A stretch of DNA of 64,000 nt from positions 1,550,001-1,614,000 of the forward strand of contig NZ_CP061033.1 in the NCBI RefSeq assembly GCF_014490575.1, in the 5' to 3' direction. A model generated the notes under the pieces. The model ran no database searches and was not told the DNA's origin. It saw only the letters and a program-made list of their open reading frames with translations. Positions 29,419 through 38,434 of the stretch are shown here, one piece after another. A program made the translations under genes and the position numbers. Every line of letters starts with the position of its first letter. Position 1 is the first letter of the stretch. Source of the DNA: Corynebacterium zhongnanshanii. Its GTDB lineage: Bacteria; Actinomycetota; Actinomycetes; Mycobacteriales; Mycobacteriaceae.

Positions 29419-30117
29419 ATGACCACCCCGAATGGCTCCACGCCATCCAATCCCTACGGAGATTTTTCCGACTCCTCCCCGCAGTACCCGAATGGGGCAC
29501 AAAACCAAGACGGAGCACAGTCCCCTGATGGTGGGCAGTACTCCTCCTACGGTTCCTTCGGTGCCTTCCCCCAAGGCAATGAAGATCCAGCCATGGCCCC
29601 TCAATACGCCGGCCTAGGCATCCGTTTCCTCAGCCAACTTGTTGATGGCCTGATCAGCATGGTCATCATGGCTATCTGCTTTGCAGCCATCGGCCTTAAG
29701 CCATTCATGGACTGGATGGACAAGTTGGCGCTTGCTCAAGAGATCGAAGATCGCACGGGCATCCAGCAGCAAATCCCGGAGCTGTCTCTCACCCCCTTTT
29801 ACATCGCCGGCATTCTCTCCACCCTCATCTGGTTCGCCTACCGTGTGTTCATGGAGCACCAGTGGGGCGGCTCGCTGGGCCGCATGGCGACAAGCACTCG
29901 TGTTCAAGACCAGGCCTCTGGAACCAACCCATCCCTGCGGTCCTCCGCCATCCGTAACTCCTGGATCCTGGGAGCTATGGTGATTGGCTGGATCCCCCTC
30001 GTGGGAACCTGGCTGGTCTTTGCGATCTATATCGTTATTGCAGTGACCATCAGCAAGTCCACGGCCGGCCAGTCCTTCACTGATCAGTGGGCTCACACCC
30101 AGGTGGTGCGCAAGTAG
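29419..30117 (+). CDS. RDD family membrane protein
   Basis: 232 aa. The N-terminal 60 residues are Ser/Pro/Gln/Tyr-rich and probably cytoplasmic and disordered. The RDD domain follows, with the conserved Arg (YAGLGIRFLSQ) and Asp (LVDGLIS), three or four hydrophobic helices, and GGSLGRMATSTRV. Function is not established; RDD proteins have been linked to ion transport in some bacteria. Confidence 0.8.
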   Translation: MTTPNGSTPSNPYGDFSDSSPQYPNGAQNQDGAQSPDGGQYSSYGSFGAFPQGNEDPAMAPQYAGLGIRFLSQLVDGLISMVIMAICFAAIGLKPFMDWMDKLALAQEIEDRTGIQQQIPELSLTPFYIAGILSTLIWFAYRVFMEHQWGGSLGRMATSTRVQDQASGTNPSLRSSAIRNSWILGAMVIGWIPLVGTWLVFAIYIVIAVTISKSTAGQSFTDQWAHTQVVRK

Positions 30118-30154
30118 TCTTCGCACAACCCCCACGCGCTATACTTAGCGCATT

Positions 30155-31114
30155 ATGCCCAATGTGATCTCAGGATTTGCCGTTGTTATCGTGATCATCG
30201 CATTGGGCTATTGTGTTGGGCGCAAACAGTTGCTGGGTCCGAACGCGGTGTACACCCTGAACATGTTCGTGTACTGGATCGCCCTTCCGCCCATGCTCAT
30301 CATGTTCATGATGGATGCGGACCTGGAACTGCTCTTCGGCTCCGGGCTTGCCATCGCCATCCTCTCCGGCTGCGGGGCAGGACTACTGGGCTTCCTGGGA
30401 TCCCGATTCCTCGCGAAGCGCGGCACCAGCGACTCCCTTATCGCCATGCTGGCGAGCTCCTACAACAACAGCACCCACCTGGGCATCCCCCTGGCCGCGC
30501 ATATCCTGGGCAACCCCACCGCAACGCTTCCCATCATCCTGTTCCAGGTGGGCCTTTACGCCCCCGTGGCCACGCTCGCCCTGGACATCGCCACACAACC
30601 ATCCGGCAGCACCCGCATCCGTGGGGCCGAACGTCTCCGTAACGTCCTTGGCGCAATAGTGCGCAACCCCATGATCATCGGCGCAGTCATCGGCGTGACC
30701 CTAAGCCTGCTGCACTCTCGCTACGATATTCAGCTTCCCTTCCTCATCACCGAGCCCCTCGACACACTGGCCCGGGCAACCGTGGGCGTGGCCCTCATCG
30801 GGTTCGGCATGTCTCTGGCCGGCACGGGCGTAATGGAAAAGGGTGTGAGCCCCCGCCGCAGCGTCCTGGCCGCCACGGCCATTAAGACCGTCATCCACCC
30901 TGCACTGGCCGTGGCCCTGGGGCACTTCCTCTTCGGCATGGACCAGCACACGCTCCTGATCCTCGCGGTCATCGCTGGACTTCCCACCGGCCAGAACGTC
31001 TTTACCTACGCCCAGCGCTACCAGGTAGGAACGATCCTGGCCAGGGACACCGCCGTGGTCTCCACCATCGTGTCCGTCCCCACCCTGTGTGCAATCTTCT
31101 TCCTACTGGGGTAG
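30155..31114 (+). CDS. AEC family (auxin efflux carrier-like) transporter
   Basis: 319 aa, about ten hydrophobic segments in two repeats. Family features: GYCVGRKQLLGPNAVYTLNMFVYWIALPP near the N-terminus, ASSYNNSTHLGIPLA (the conserved Asn/Gly unwound segment), and GLPTGQNVFTYAQRY in the second repeat. Members export organic anions such as malate or malonate. No substrate can be assigned. It converges with trpB. Confidence 0.87.
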   Translation: MPNVISGFAVVIVIIALGYCVGRKQLLGPNAVYTLNMFVYWIALPPMLIMFMMDADLELLFGSGLAIAILSGCGAGLLGFLGSRFLAKRGTSDSLIAMLASSYNNSTHLGIPLAAHILGNPTATLPIILFQVGLYAPVATLALDIATQPSGSTRIRGAERLRNVLGAIVRNPMIIGAVIGVTLSLLHSRYDIQLPFLITEPLDTLARATVGVALIGFGMSLAGTGVMEKGVSPRRSVLAATAIKTVIHPALAVALGHFLFGMDQHTLLILAVIAGLPTGQNVFTYAQRYQVGTILARDTAVVSTIVSVPTLCAIFFLLG

Positions 31115-31149
31115 ATGTCGCGGGCTAAACCCGCAGGGCTAAATGCAGG

Positions 31150-32466
31150 CTACACCCCCTCCCTCTCATTCGACTCCGCCGTCATCTGCTCCAACACCCC
31201 AGAAACATCCGGCGAGACCACCGGGTGCTCATAGGGATCCTTCGACGCCAAGTCTCCAATAATCCGGCGCACATAATCCACATCCTTATCCCCACGGCCG
31301 GACAAGTTCACCAGAATGTTCATCTCCTCGCCCGTCTTCTCACACTCCTCCGCCAGCTTCAGCGCATACGCCACCGCGTGCGCAGACTCCAGCGCCGGAA
31401 TGATGCCCTCATACCGAGACAGGATCCGGAACGCCTGCAACGCTTCAGCATCCGTCACCGCCGGGTACTCCGCACGGCCCGTGTCCTTCAAATGAGAGTG
31501 CTCCGGTCCAATCCCCGGATAATCCAACCCAGCGGACACCGAATGGGAGTGCATGATCTCCTCGTCCTTCAGCAGAGCGTAAGAGCGGGAACCGTGCAGG
31601 ATACCCACCACTCCCCTATTGAGCGGGGCGCCATGCTTGTCCGTGTCCAAGCCTTCACCGGCAGGTTCTACGCCGATGAGACGCACGCTGGCGTCGTCGT
31701 TTTCCAAATATGCAGAAAACGCACCAATCGCATTCGATCCCCCTCCCGCACACGCCACGACCGCATCCGGAACACCACCGATGATCTGCTGCATCTGCGG
31801 ACGCGACTCGCGGGAAATGACCGCCTGGAACTCGTGCACCAACGTGGGGAACGGGTGCGGGCCACACGCCGAGCCCAGCACATAGTGCGTGTTGTCCACG
31901 TTCTCCACCCAGTCACCCAGCGCCACGTCGATCGCATCCGCCATCGCGTCGCCATGCTCATTCGTCACCGGCACCACCGTGGCCCCCATCAGGCGCATCC
32001 GGAACACATTCGGCTGCTGACGCGCCACATCCTTGGCACCCATGTAGATCGTGCAGTCCATGCCCATCAGAGATGCCACCATCGCCGTAGCCGTGCCATG
32101 CTGGCCCGCGCCCGTCTCCGCGATGAGACGAGTCTTGCCCAAACGCTTCGCCATCAGCGCCTGCGCCAGCACCTGGTTTCCCTTATGTGCGCCACCGTGG
32201 CACAGGTCCTCGCGCTTCAAAAAGATGCGCGCCTTCCCACGGCCGCGGCCCTCCAGCGGAAGGTTGGAGCACTCCGTAATAGGCGTGGGACGGCCCAAGT
32301 ATTCCTTACGCAGTGCATCCAGCTCCTCGGCAAAGGTGGGATCGTTCAGCGCGTCCACGTAGGCCTGCTCCAGCTGATCCAGCACCGGCAGCAGCACCTC
32401 CGGGACGTACTGGCCGCCGTATTCGCCGAAGTAGGCATTCAAGAGGGTCTGGCGGGCTTCACTCAT
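31150..32466 (-). CDS. trpB: tryptophan synthase beta chain-like protein (orphan TrpB)
   Basis: 438 aa PLP enzyme, TrpB1-type with GEYGGQYVPE at the N-terminus. PLP Lys is K95 (AHKGNQ), catalytic Glu E117 (AETGAGQHG), phosphate loop GGGSN (241-245), and ring-nitrogen Ser S389 (NLSGRGDKD). Two changes stand out: AHKTN is AHKGN, and the GRADY motif (Salmonella D305, which orients L-serine) is GRAEY (E333). Residues 168-192 also diverge. No trpA or other trp gene is adjacent. It may be a housekeeping TrpB or one adapted to work without TrpA. ATG at 32466 has GAGGAAG upstream. Confidence 0.85.
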   Translation of the reverse strand: MSEARQTLLNAYFGEYGGQYVPEVLLPVLDQLEQAYVDALNDPTFAEELDALRKEYLGRPTPITECSNLPLEGRGRGKARIFLKREDLCHGGAHKGNQVLAQALMAKRLGKTRLIAETGAGQHGTATAMVASLMGMDCTIYMGAKDVARQQPNVFRMRLMGATVVPVTNEHGDAMADAIDVALGDWVENVDNTHYVLGSACGPHPFPTLVHEFQAVISRESRPQMQQIIGGVPDAVVACAGGGSNAIGAFSAYLENDDASVRLIGVEPAGEGLDTDKHGAPLNRGVVGILHGSRSYALLKDEEIMHSHSVSAGLDYPGIGPEHSHLKDTGRAEYPAVTDAEALQAFRILSRYEGIIPALESAHAVAYALKLAEECEKTGEEMNILVNLSGRGDKDVDYVRRIIGDLASKDPYEHPVVSPDVSGVLEQMTAESNEREGV

Positions 32467-32548
32467 GATTGTTCTTCCTCTCACCTGAAGATAGGGGTGG
32501 ATGGTGTGGATATGCTCATGAGTCTAAGCCCTAGCCCTCACACACAAA

Positions 32549-32572
32549 GGGGGACGCACCATGGCGTCCCCC
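32549..32572 (-). terminator. terminator after the thiolase gene
   Basis: GGGGGACGC, a 6-nt loop, GCGTCCCCC, then TTTGTGTG on the minus strand. It isolates the thiolase transcript from trpB. Confidence 0.75.
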
Positions 32573-32620
32573 ATAAGGGCTGGTTTTCAGCGCTGTGTTC
32601 TGATCAGCACTGGCTTCCGC

Positions 32621-33823
32621 TTAGCGGAACAGCAGCAGAGCGTCGCCCTGTCCACCGCCACCACACAGCGACACAGCAGCCTTGCCCTCGCCGCGGGACG
32701 CCAGCTCGTGCACCGCGTGCACCACCAGACGCGCACCGGAGCAACCAATCGGGTGGCCCAGCGCAATCGCACCGCCGTGGATGTTGGTCTTCTCCAGCGG
32801 GTAATCCAGATCCTTCAGGGACTGCGCCACCACCGCGCCGAATGCCTCGTTGATCTCCACGAAATCCAAATCCGACGCCGACCAGCCAGCCTTGTCCAGC
32901 GCCGCGGAGATAGCTTGCGATGGCTGGGACAGCAGCGAGGTGGTTGGTCCTGCGGTCTGGCCGTACTCGCCCAGCGTGGCGAGTACGGTCCAGCCCTGCG
33001 CCTCAGCGTTTTCACGGGTGGTGAGGATCAGTGCGGACGCACCATCGGAGATAGGGGACGAGGATGCGGCGGTGATGGTGCCGTCCTTGATGAAGGCCGG
33101 ACGCAGCTTCGCCAAAGACTCCGCGGTGGTTCCCGGGCGGATGCCCTCGTCCGTGTCCACCACGGTGCTTCCCTTGCGGCCCTGGATCTCGATCGGCAGG
33201 ATCTCTGCAGCGAACTTGCCCTCTGCCACGGCAGCTTCTGCACGCTGGTGGGACAGTGCGGCAATGTTGTCCTGCTCCTCGCGGGTCAGGCCGGCCTCCT
33301 GTGCGTGCTCGTCGGTTTCCTTACCCATGGAGGTGCCCTCGTTCGGGTCGGACAATCCGTCGCGCTCCAGGGCGTCCAGCAGCTCCATCGCGCCGTACTT
33401 GTGTCCGGCGCGAACACCCGGCGCTACGAACGGTGCGTTGGACATGGACTCCTGGCCGCCAGCGATGACTACCTGGGCATCGCCGAGGCGGATGAGCCGG
33501 GAGGCGGACACGACGGCGTCGAGTCCCGACAGGCAGACCTTGTTGATCGTCACAGCAGGAACATTGATGGACACGCCGGCCTTCACGGCAGCCTGCTTGG
33601 CGGGGTTCTGGCCGGAGCCAGCCTGAACAACCTGACCCATCAGCACGTAATCAATGCTGTCTGCGGAGATGCCGGAGCGGTCCAGCACGCCCTTGATGGC
33701 CTCCGAACCCAGGTCCACGGCAGACAGGGAGGACAAGCCACCCAGCATGCGGCCTTGGGCGGTACGTGCCGCGCCAACGACAACAACGTCCTGTGGTCCT
33801 TGAGCCTTCGATACTTCACTCAT
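32621..33823 (-). CDS. acetyl-CoA C-acetyltransferase (thiolase)
   Basis: 400 aa thiolase II. Active-site Cys is C97 (NKVCLSG), His H357 (GHPIGCSG) and Cys C387 (LCGGGGQG). It reversibly splits acetoacetyl-CoA into two acetyl-CoA; related members split longer 3-oxoacyl-CoAs. It lies 112 nt below scoB on the same strand, so the three genes form the module acetoacetate to acetoacetyl-CoA to acetyl-CoA. A closely related beta-ketoadipyl-CoA thiolase function cannot be excluded, but no other protocatechuate pathway gene is nearby. Confidence 0.9.
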   Translation of the reverse strand: MSEVSKAQGPQDVVVVGAARTAQGRMLGGLSSLSAVDLGSEAIKGVLDRSGISADSIDYVLMGQVVQAGSGQNPAKQAAVKAGVSINVPAVTINKVCLSGLDAVVSASRLIRLGDAQVVIAGGQESMSNAPFVAPGVRAGHKYGAMELLDALERDGLSDPNEGTSMGKETDEHAQEAGLTREEQDNIAALSHQRAEAAVAEGKFAAEILPIEIQGRKGSTVVDTDEGIRPGTTAESLAKLRPAFIKDGTITAASSSPISDGASALILTTRENAEAQGWTVLATLGEYGQTAGPTTSLLSQPSQAISAALDKAGWSASDLDFVEINEAFGAVVAQSLKDLDYPLEKTNIHGGAIALGHPIGCSGARLVVHAVHELASRGEGKAAVSLCGGGGQGDALLLFR

Positions 33824-33935
33824 ATGTAACTAAAACCTTTCTGCACATGGATTTATAAGGGGTGTGCTCTCTTTAGTGTCTATCACAGTTTTTCATGACT
33901 GTGGATCTGCACGGATTGTGGTTGCCCACGGTGCC

Positions 33936-34622
33936 TTAGAGGGCGACGCGGTACGGGGCTTGAGTTTTGGAGCGAACAAGCTCCTCCGTCACGCCCGGCG
34001 CCAGCTCGACCAGTGCCAGGCCATCGTCCTCCACATCAAAGACGCACAGATCGGTGATGATTCGGTTGACCACGCCGGTGCCCGTTAGTGGCAGCTGAAT
34101 CTCGGAGAGGATCTTCGACTCCCCGTGCTTATTGCAGTGTTCCATCAGCACCACCACGCGGCGCGCGCCTACCACAAGGTCCATCGCGCCACCCATTCCC
34201 TTCACCATCTTTCCGGGAATCATCCAGTTGGCGATGTCTCCCTGGGCGTTGACCTCCATCGCGCCCAGAATCGCCACGTCAATCTTGCCGGCGCGGATCA
34301 TCCCGAAGCTCAAGGCGGAGTCAAAGAAGCTGGAGCCGGGAAGGGTGGTGACGGTCTCCTTGCCTGCGTTAATCAGGTCCGGGTCCGCGTGGCCTCGCTC
34401 CGGGTAGGGGCCGATGCCCAGCAGTCCATTTTCGGATTGGAGGGTGACGTTCACTCCCTCCGGGACGTAGTTCGGCACCAGGGTGGGCAGGCCGATGCCG
34501 AGGTTCACGTACTGACCGTCGCGAAGTTCCAGGGCTGCGCGGGCCGCCATGGCTTGACGATCCCATCCCACGGTGTTAGTGGCTGTACTGTTGTGTGCGG
34601 CGGTGCTGTTGTTCTGCGTCAT
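33936..34622 (-). CDS. scoB: 3-oxoacid CoA-transferase subunit B
   Basis: 228 aa. The nucleophilic Glu is E64 in [10 protein letters not shown]. Other family hallmarks: [21 protein letters not shown] and VVLMEH. The first 20 residues are Asn/Thr/Ala-rich and not conserved. It forms a heterodimeric succinyl-CoA:3-oxoacid CoA-transferase with ScoA, and its start overlaps the scoA stop. The usual acceptor is acetoacetate; other 3-oxoacids, including a ketone carboxylase product, are possible. Confidence 0.9.
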   Translation of the reverse strand: MTQNNSTAAHNSTATNTVGWDRQAMAARAALELRDGQYVNLGIGLPTLVPNYVPEGVNVTLQSENGLLGIGPYPERGHADPDLINAGKETVTTLPGSSFFDSALSFGMIRAGKIDVAILGAMEVNAQGDIANWMIPGKMVKGMGGAMDLVVGARRVVVLMEHCNKHGESKILSEIQLPLTGTGVVNRIITDLCVFDVEDDGLALVELAPGVTEELVRSKTQAPYRVAL

Positions 34623-35368
34623 CGTACGGTCTCCTTCTCGATCTTCTTGTCTGCGGCCTGCTCCGGTGTGAGTTCGACGAGGCGGTGCACGTACACACTC
34701 GGCAGATGAATATCGTCTGGGGCCAGCTCCCCCACGGGCACGACCTTTTCAGCTTCGACGATGCACACCCGGCCGCTCATCGCCGCCAGTGGGTTGAAGT
34801 TCCGGGCGGTCTCGTGGAAGCGCAGGTTGCCGGCTTCATCGGCGACTGCAGCCCTAACCAGAGCGAAGTCAGCCTCGATCGCATGCTCCAGCACATAGGT
34901 CTCGCCGCGGATCTCCCGAGTTTCCTTCGGAGGAGAGCTGATCTCCACGGCCCCGTCCTTCGTGTACTTCCACGGCATGCCGCCATCTGCCACCACGGTG
35001 CCCACGCCCGTGCGGGTGAAGAATGCGCCGATGCCCGAGCCCCCGGCGCGCAAGCGTTCGGCAAGTGTTCCCTGAGGAGTCAGCTCTACTTCCAGCTCCC
35101 CTTCCAGGTATTGGCGGGCGAACTCCTTGTTTTCCCCGACGTAGCTGGCGATGATGCGCCGGAGCTGACCATTGCCGAGAAGCAATCCCAGCCCGCGATC
35201 ATCCAGACCGGCGTTGTTGGACACTGCTTCGAGTTCCGACGTCCCAGCGGCCGCCAGTTCTGTGAGCAGGACATTCGGAATACCGCAGATTCCGAATCCG
35301 CCCACTGCCAGCGTGGCACCGTGAGGTATGTCGGCGATGGCATCCTTCGCGCTCATTAGTGTGCTCAT
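34619..35368 (-). CDS. scoA: 3-oxoacid CoA-transferase subunit A
   Basis: 249 aa from the ATG at 35368 (GGGAGGAG 12 nt upstream; the longer frame is not conserved). Motifs: [22 protein letters not shown], and [11 protein letters not shown] with the CoA-binding glycine loop. It is paired with ScoB. In M. tuberculosis the homologues (Rv2504c-Rv2503c) sit inside the accD1-accA1-fadE19 leucine cluster. Here they are about 9 kb from it, divergent from the carboxylase operon. Confidence 0.9.
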   Translation of the reverse strand: MSTLMSAKDAIADIPHGATLAVGGFGICGIPNVLLTELAAAGTSELEAVSNNAGLDDRGLGLLLGNGQLRRIIASYVGENKEFARQYLEGELEVELTPQGTLAERLRAGGSGIGAFFTRTGVGTVVADGGMPWKYTKDGAVEISSPPKETREIRGETYVLEHAIEADFALVRAAVADEAGNLRFHETARNFNPLAAMSGRVCIVEAEKVVPVGELAPDDIHLPSVYVHRLVELTPEQAADKKIEKETVR

Positions 35369-35436
35369 GGTGGGGATAAGCTCCTCCCGTTGAAGGTGAT
35401 GTGGTTCGGTTGACGCAGCGGTACAAGCAGCCAGCC

Positions 35437-35486
35437 GCACAGCAGTGCGCGAGGCAGCGTGCTTGGCACTGTGCACAGCAGTGCGC
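35437..35486. repeat. 14-nt direct repeat upstream of scoA
   Basis: GCACAGCAGTGCGC at 35437-35450 and again at 35473-35486, exact copies 36 nt apart start to start. Confidence 0.7.
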
Positions 35487-35765
35487 ATGCGCAGTCAACG
35501 ACAGCCATATGTATTTTGGCTACAGAAATCATAGCGCCCCACTCATACATCGGAAGCAGTTCGCGAGAATCCGCATCTCAGCAACAAGGAAAGCCCTTTA
35601 ATCACCCCCGGCAGCCCACCCCACACAGCTCAACCTATCGAGATAAATATATACAAAAGAGCCCACAAGTAGAGGGTTTACCTTTAAATAATTACACTTT
35701 CTTATATTAATCTCTACATAGGTACTCAAAACTACCCCCACGTAAACCACCCGCCACAACCCAAA

Positions 35766-35782
35766 GTTGCAGGTAGTGCAAC
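35766..35782. promoter_or_regulatory. inverted repeat, putative operator
   Basis: GTTGCA-GGTAG-TGCAAC: perfect 6-bp arms with a 5-nt spacer, in the AT-rich scoA/apc1 region. No regulator gene is adjacent. Confidence 0.4.
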
Positions 35783-35884
35783 AATTTACTAATGCAAACA
35801 ATAACCATTAAGATCAGTTAGCACATGTTGTGTAGTAATTTCGTTTACAAAATGACCATCATGCATTAGATTCACTTCCCGTGA

Positions 35885-35900
35885 TGTGATTGAGATCACC
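35885..35900. promoter_or_regulatory. GlxR (cAMP receptor) type binding site upstream of apc1
   Basis: TGTGATTGAGATCACC matches TGTGA-N6-TCACA at 9 of 10 fixed positions. It is centred about 115 nt before the apc1 ATG and about 80 nt before the likely transcription start, which suits activation. GlxR is the global corynebacterial cAMP-dependent regulator. Confidence 0.6.
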
Positions 35901-36007
35901 AATAGTGCTTCACATTTTACATCGCCTCAGTAATTGACCTCCCTAGTTAGGAGATTCGACCATGATAATAGCAATTATGCAGCCACTGCGGGGGAAGGAG
36001 AATGCAG

Positions 36008-37918
36008 ATGGACAATCTCATTAACATCGACAATGGCGGTACTCTGACCGACATCTGCGTGGTCACGAAAGACGGCATCGCCTTCACGAAAACCCTCACC
36101 ACCCCAACCGATCTCTCGGAATGCTTCTTCAAGGGCATCACCAAGGCATCCGGTGAGGTTTTCGATGAACCCGACCTGCCAGCTCTTCTGAACTCCACTC
36201 GCATCATTCGATACTCCTCCACTCAGGGAACCAACGCACTCGTCGAACGAAAGGGCCCAGGACTGGGCCTGATCGTCGAAGACGAGGCACTCATCGAACA
36301 GCTGAGCTACGACGAGCAATCCACCGGCCTCTTCAAGGACCTGGTGGGCGAACGCACGGTGGTGCTCACCAAGGACTCCGGCCAGGACGAGCTGGAACTG
36401 CTCAACGCAGTCAACACGCTCACCACCGCCGGCGCCGAACGCCTCATCATCGCCGCGAATGACCCGGCCACCGAGCGCTCCTACATGAAAATCCTGCTGA
36501 AGCGCTTCCCACGCCACCTGCTGGGATCCGTGCCCGTGCTGTTCTCCTGGGAGTTTGCCGACGACCGCAACCACGTGCGCCGCATCTGGTCCGCCGTCCT
36601 CAACAGCTTCTTGCACCCCACCGTGGAGCGCTTCCTGTACTCTTCCGAGCACCGCCTGCGCGCACACAAGGTCAAGAACCCACTGCTGATCTACCGCAAC
36701 GACGGCGCCTCCTCCCGCGTGGCAAAGTCCGTGGCGCTGCGCACCTACTCCTCCGGACCTCGCGGAGGCCTGGAAGGCACCCGCGCACTCGCCGAGCAAT
36801 ACGGACTCCAGCACGTGCTCATGATCGACGTCGGCGGCACCACCACCGACGTCGGATCCATCGAAGATCTCCAGATCAAAACGGACCGGTACGGACGCGT
36901 GGAAGGCATCGAGTCCTCCTACTCCCTGTCCGACGTCCGCTCCGCCGGCGTAGGCGGAAGCTCCATCATCGAGGTCAAGGACGGAAAGATCACGGTAGGC
37001 CCGGAGTCCGTTGGCGCTGCCCCTGGACCAGCCTGCTTCGGATTCGGTGGTGAAAAGGCCACCATCACGGACGTGAACCTGCTGCTCGGCATCCTGGACC
37101 CCAGCACCTACCTCAACGGTGAACTGAACCTGGACCCCGAGCGCTCTAAAGCCGTCATCACCGCCACCGTGGCAGAGCCCCTGGGAATCAGCCTGGACGA
37201 AGCCCTGCTGGAGATGGAAAAGGCCTACGCCCAGGCCGTGGCGAGCGCCTTCACCCCTCACATCAAGGACAAGGACTCCACCGCACTCGCCGCATTCGGC
37301 GGCGGTGGCCCCATGAGCGCATGCCTGGCCGCACGCATCGCGGGTGTGAAGAAGGTCCTGATCCCGCGCCTGGCCGCGATCTTCTCTGCCTACGGCATCA
37401 GCTTCTCCGACGTGTCCCAGACCGTCCGCGTGGACGTCACGGGACAGTCTCAGGACTCCCTGGACTCCGCCCGGGAAGAATTGCTGGAGCTGGCGGCGCG
37501 AGCAATGTTCCAAGAGGGATACTCCCTGGCCGACTGCGAGTTGGACTGGCGCACCATCACCGACAACGCAGACGGCACCACCACGGAAAACCAGGAGGCC
37601 GGCCTCTCCGGCACCGAGGGTGCCTCCCGTGTGCTCCTGGAGCTCACCGCCACCTATGTGCTGGAACACCCAGTGCTTGAGGGAGATTTCAGGTCCGACG
37701 GGCCGGACGCCCAGGCGTCGTCCCATCGGTCCATCCTCAGCGCACCGGAACAGCGCGACGACGTCCCCGTGTACGACCTCGATGCCCAACAAGCCCAAGC
37801 CCACGCGCACGGGCCAGCCATCATCGAAGGGCCATTCTTCACCGCACGCGTCCCCGAAGGATGGACGTTCACAGTTTCCGATGCCGGTGACCTGCTACTC
37901 GAAGATGTGACGACCTAA
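36008..37918 (+). CDS. ketone carboxylase HyuA-type ATPase subunit (Apc1-like)
   Basis: 636 aa hydantoinase A/oxoprolinase-family subunit. The first ASKHA phosphate loop is DNGGTLTD (8-15), preceded by NLINI; the adenosine-side loop is DVGGTTTDVG (274-283). STQGTNALVERKGPG, SSGPRGG and the GGGGPMSA segment are typical. At about 70 kDa it is shorter than the second paralogue (Apc3-like) in the operon. In acetophenone carboxylase both HyuA-like subunits bind ATP to phosphorylate enolate and/or bicarbonate. ATG at 36008 has GGAG 7 nt upstream; an ATG at 36002 is too close. 89 nt separates it from the gamma-like gene. Confidence 0.82.
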   Translation: MDNLINIDNGGTLTDICVVTKDGIAFTKTLTTPTDLSECFFKGITKASGEVFDEPDLPALLNSTRIIRYSSTQGTNALVERKGPGLGLIVEDEALIEQLSYDEQSTGLFKDLVGERTVVLTKDSGQDELELLNAVNTLTTAGAERLIIAANDPATERSYMKILLKRFPRHLLGSVPVLFSWEFADDRNHVRRIWSAVLNSFLHPTVERFLYSSEHRLRAHKVKNPLLIYRNDGASSRVAKSVALRTYSSGPRGGLEGTRALAEQYGLQHVLMIDVGGTTTDVGSIEDLQIKTDRYGRVEGIESSYSLSDVRSAGVGGSSIIEVKDGKITVGPESVGAAPGPACFGFGGEKATITDVNLLLGILDPSTYLNGELNLDPERSKAVITATVAEPLGISLDEALLEMEKAYAQAVASAFTPHIKDKDSTALAAFGGGGPMSACLAARIAGVKKVLIPRLAAIFSAYGISFSDVSQTVRVDVTGQSQDSLDSAREELLELAARAMFQEGYSLADCELDWRTITDNADGTTTENQEAGLSGTEGASRVLLELTATYVLEHPVLEGDFRSDGPDAQASSHRSILSAPEQRDDVPVYDLDAQQAQAHAHGPAIIEGPFFTARVPEGWTFTVSDAGDLLLEDVTT

Positions 37919-38007
37919 CGACCAGCAGGACACACACGCATCGTGGGTTTTGCCGAACCCATGAAACATCTCAACCCCTTACGACTTCAGACACGAAGGA
38001 GATCATC

Positions 38008-38433
38008 ATGAGAGTTCCAATGACAGAATACCTGTTAATTGATCTCGACACCGAGCGCTGGATGTGCCGCGTCTGCGGCCACGACATTGCCGACGCCCGA
38101 GGAAACTACAAAGAAGGCACCCTGGTCTACGACCGCAACCCAGAGGAGATCCACCCGTCCATCCTGGACAAGGAACGCTACGAATACACGTTCTCCCCCG
38201 ACCCGAAATTCTGCCGCATCCTCGAATACTACTGCCCAGGGTGCGCCACCCAGATCGAGGCAGAGTACCTGCCACCGGGGCACCCACCAGCCATTGACAT
38301 GGTCTTCGACCTGGACTGGCTGCGGGAACACTGGGGCAACTCCGGAAAGGATCCCGAGAAGGTTCTGAACTACGGCCCTGGCGAAAACGCGGAAGCTGAC
38401 TTGAGCGCCCGCTTTGAGCAGGAAGGGAAATAA
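38008..38433 (+). CDS. ketone carboxylase small zinc-ribbon subunit (acetone carboxylase gamma / Apc2-like)
   Basis: 141 aa, about 16 kDa. The pairs C20/C23 (CRVCGH) and C76/C79 (CPGC) form a rubredoxin-like zinc site, and C69 is nearby. Flanking motifs GNYKEGTLVYDR and the LEYYCPGCATQIEAEY core match the Acetone_carb_G family. In acetone carboxylase the gamma subunit carries zinc and braces the complex. AAGGAG lies 6 nt upstream of the ATG. The stop is 1 nt before the next start. Strong evidence that the operon encodes a ketone carboxylase, not a hydantoinase, because hydantoinase operons lack this subunit. Confidence 0.88.
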   Translation: MRVPMTEYLLIDLDTERWMCRVCGHDIADARGNYKEGTLVYDRNPEEIHPSILDKERYEYTFSPDPKFCRILEYYCPGCATQIEAEYLPPGHPPAIDMVFDLDWLREHWGNSGKDPEKVLNYGPGENAEADLSARFEQEGK

Positions 38434-38434
38434 G

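Larger units (their letters stand above)
35369..36007. other. AT-rich divergent regulatory region between scoA and apc1
   Basis: 639 bp without a gene. From about 35590 to 35960 it is clearly more AT-rich than its surroundings. It holds a 14-nt direct repeat (35437, 35473), an inverted repeat GTTGCA-N5-TGCAAC (35766-35782), an imperfect inverted repeat ATTTCGT-TT-ACAAAAT (35838-35853), and a cAMP-receptor (GlxR) type box (35885-35900). A possible -10 GATAAT lies at 35964-35969. It must contain the promoters of both units. Confidence 0.6.

Noticed and set aside
35975..37810. Minus-strand frame of 611 codons opposite the first carboxylase gene
   Set aside because: Val/Gly/Ala-rich shadow of the HyuA-type gene; no ribosome site or domain.
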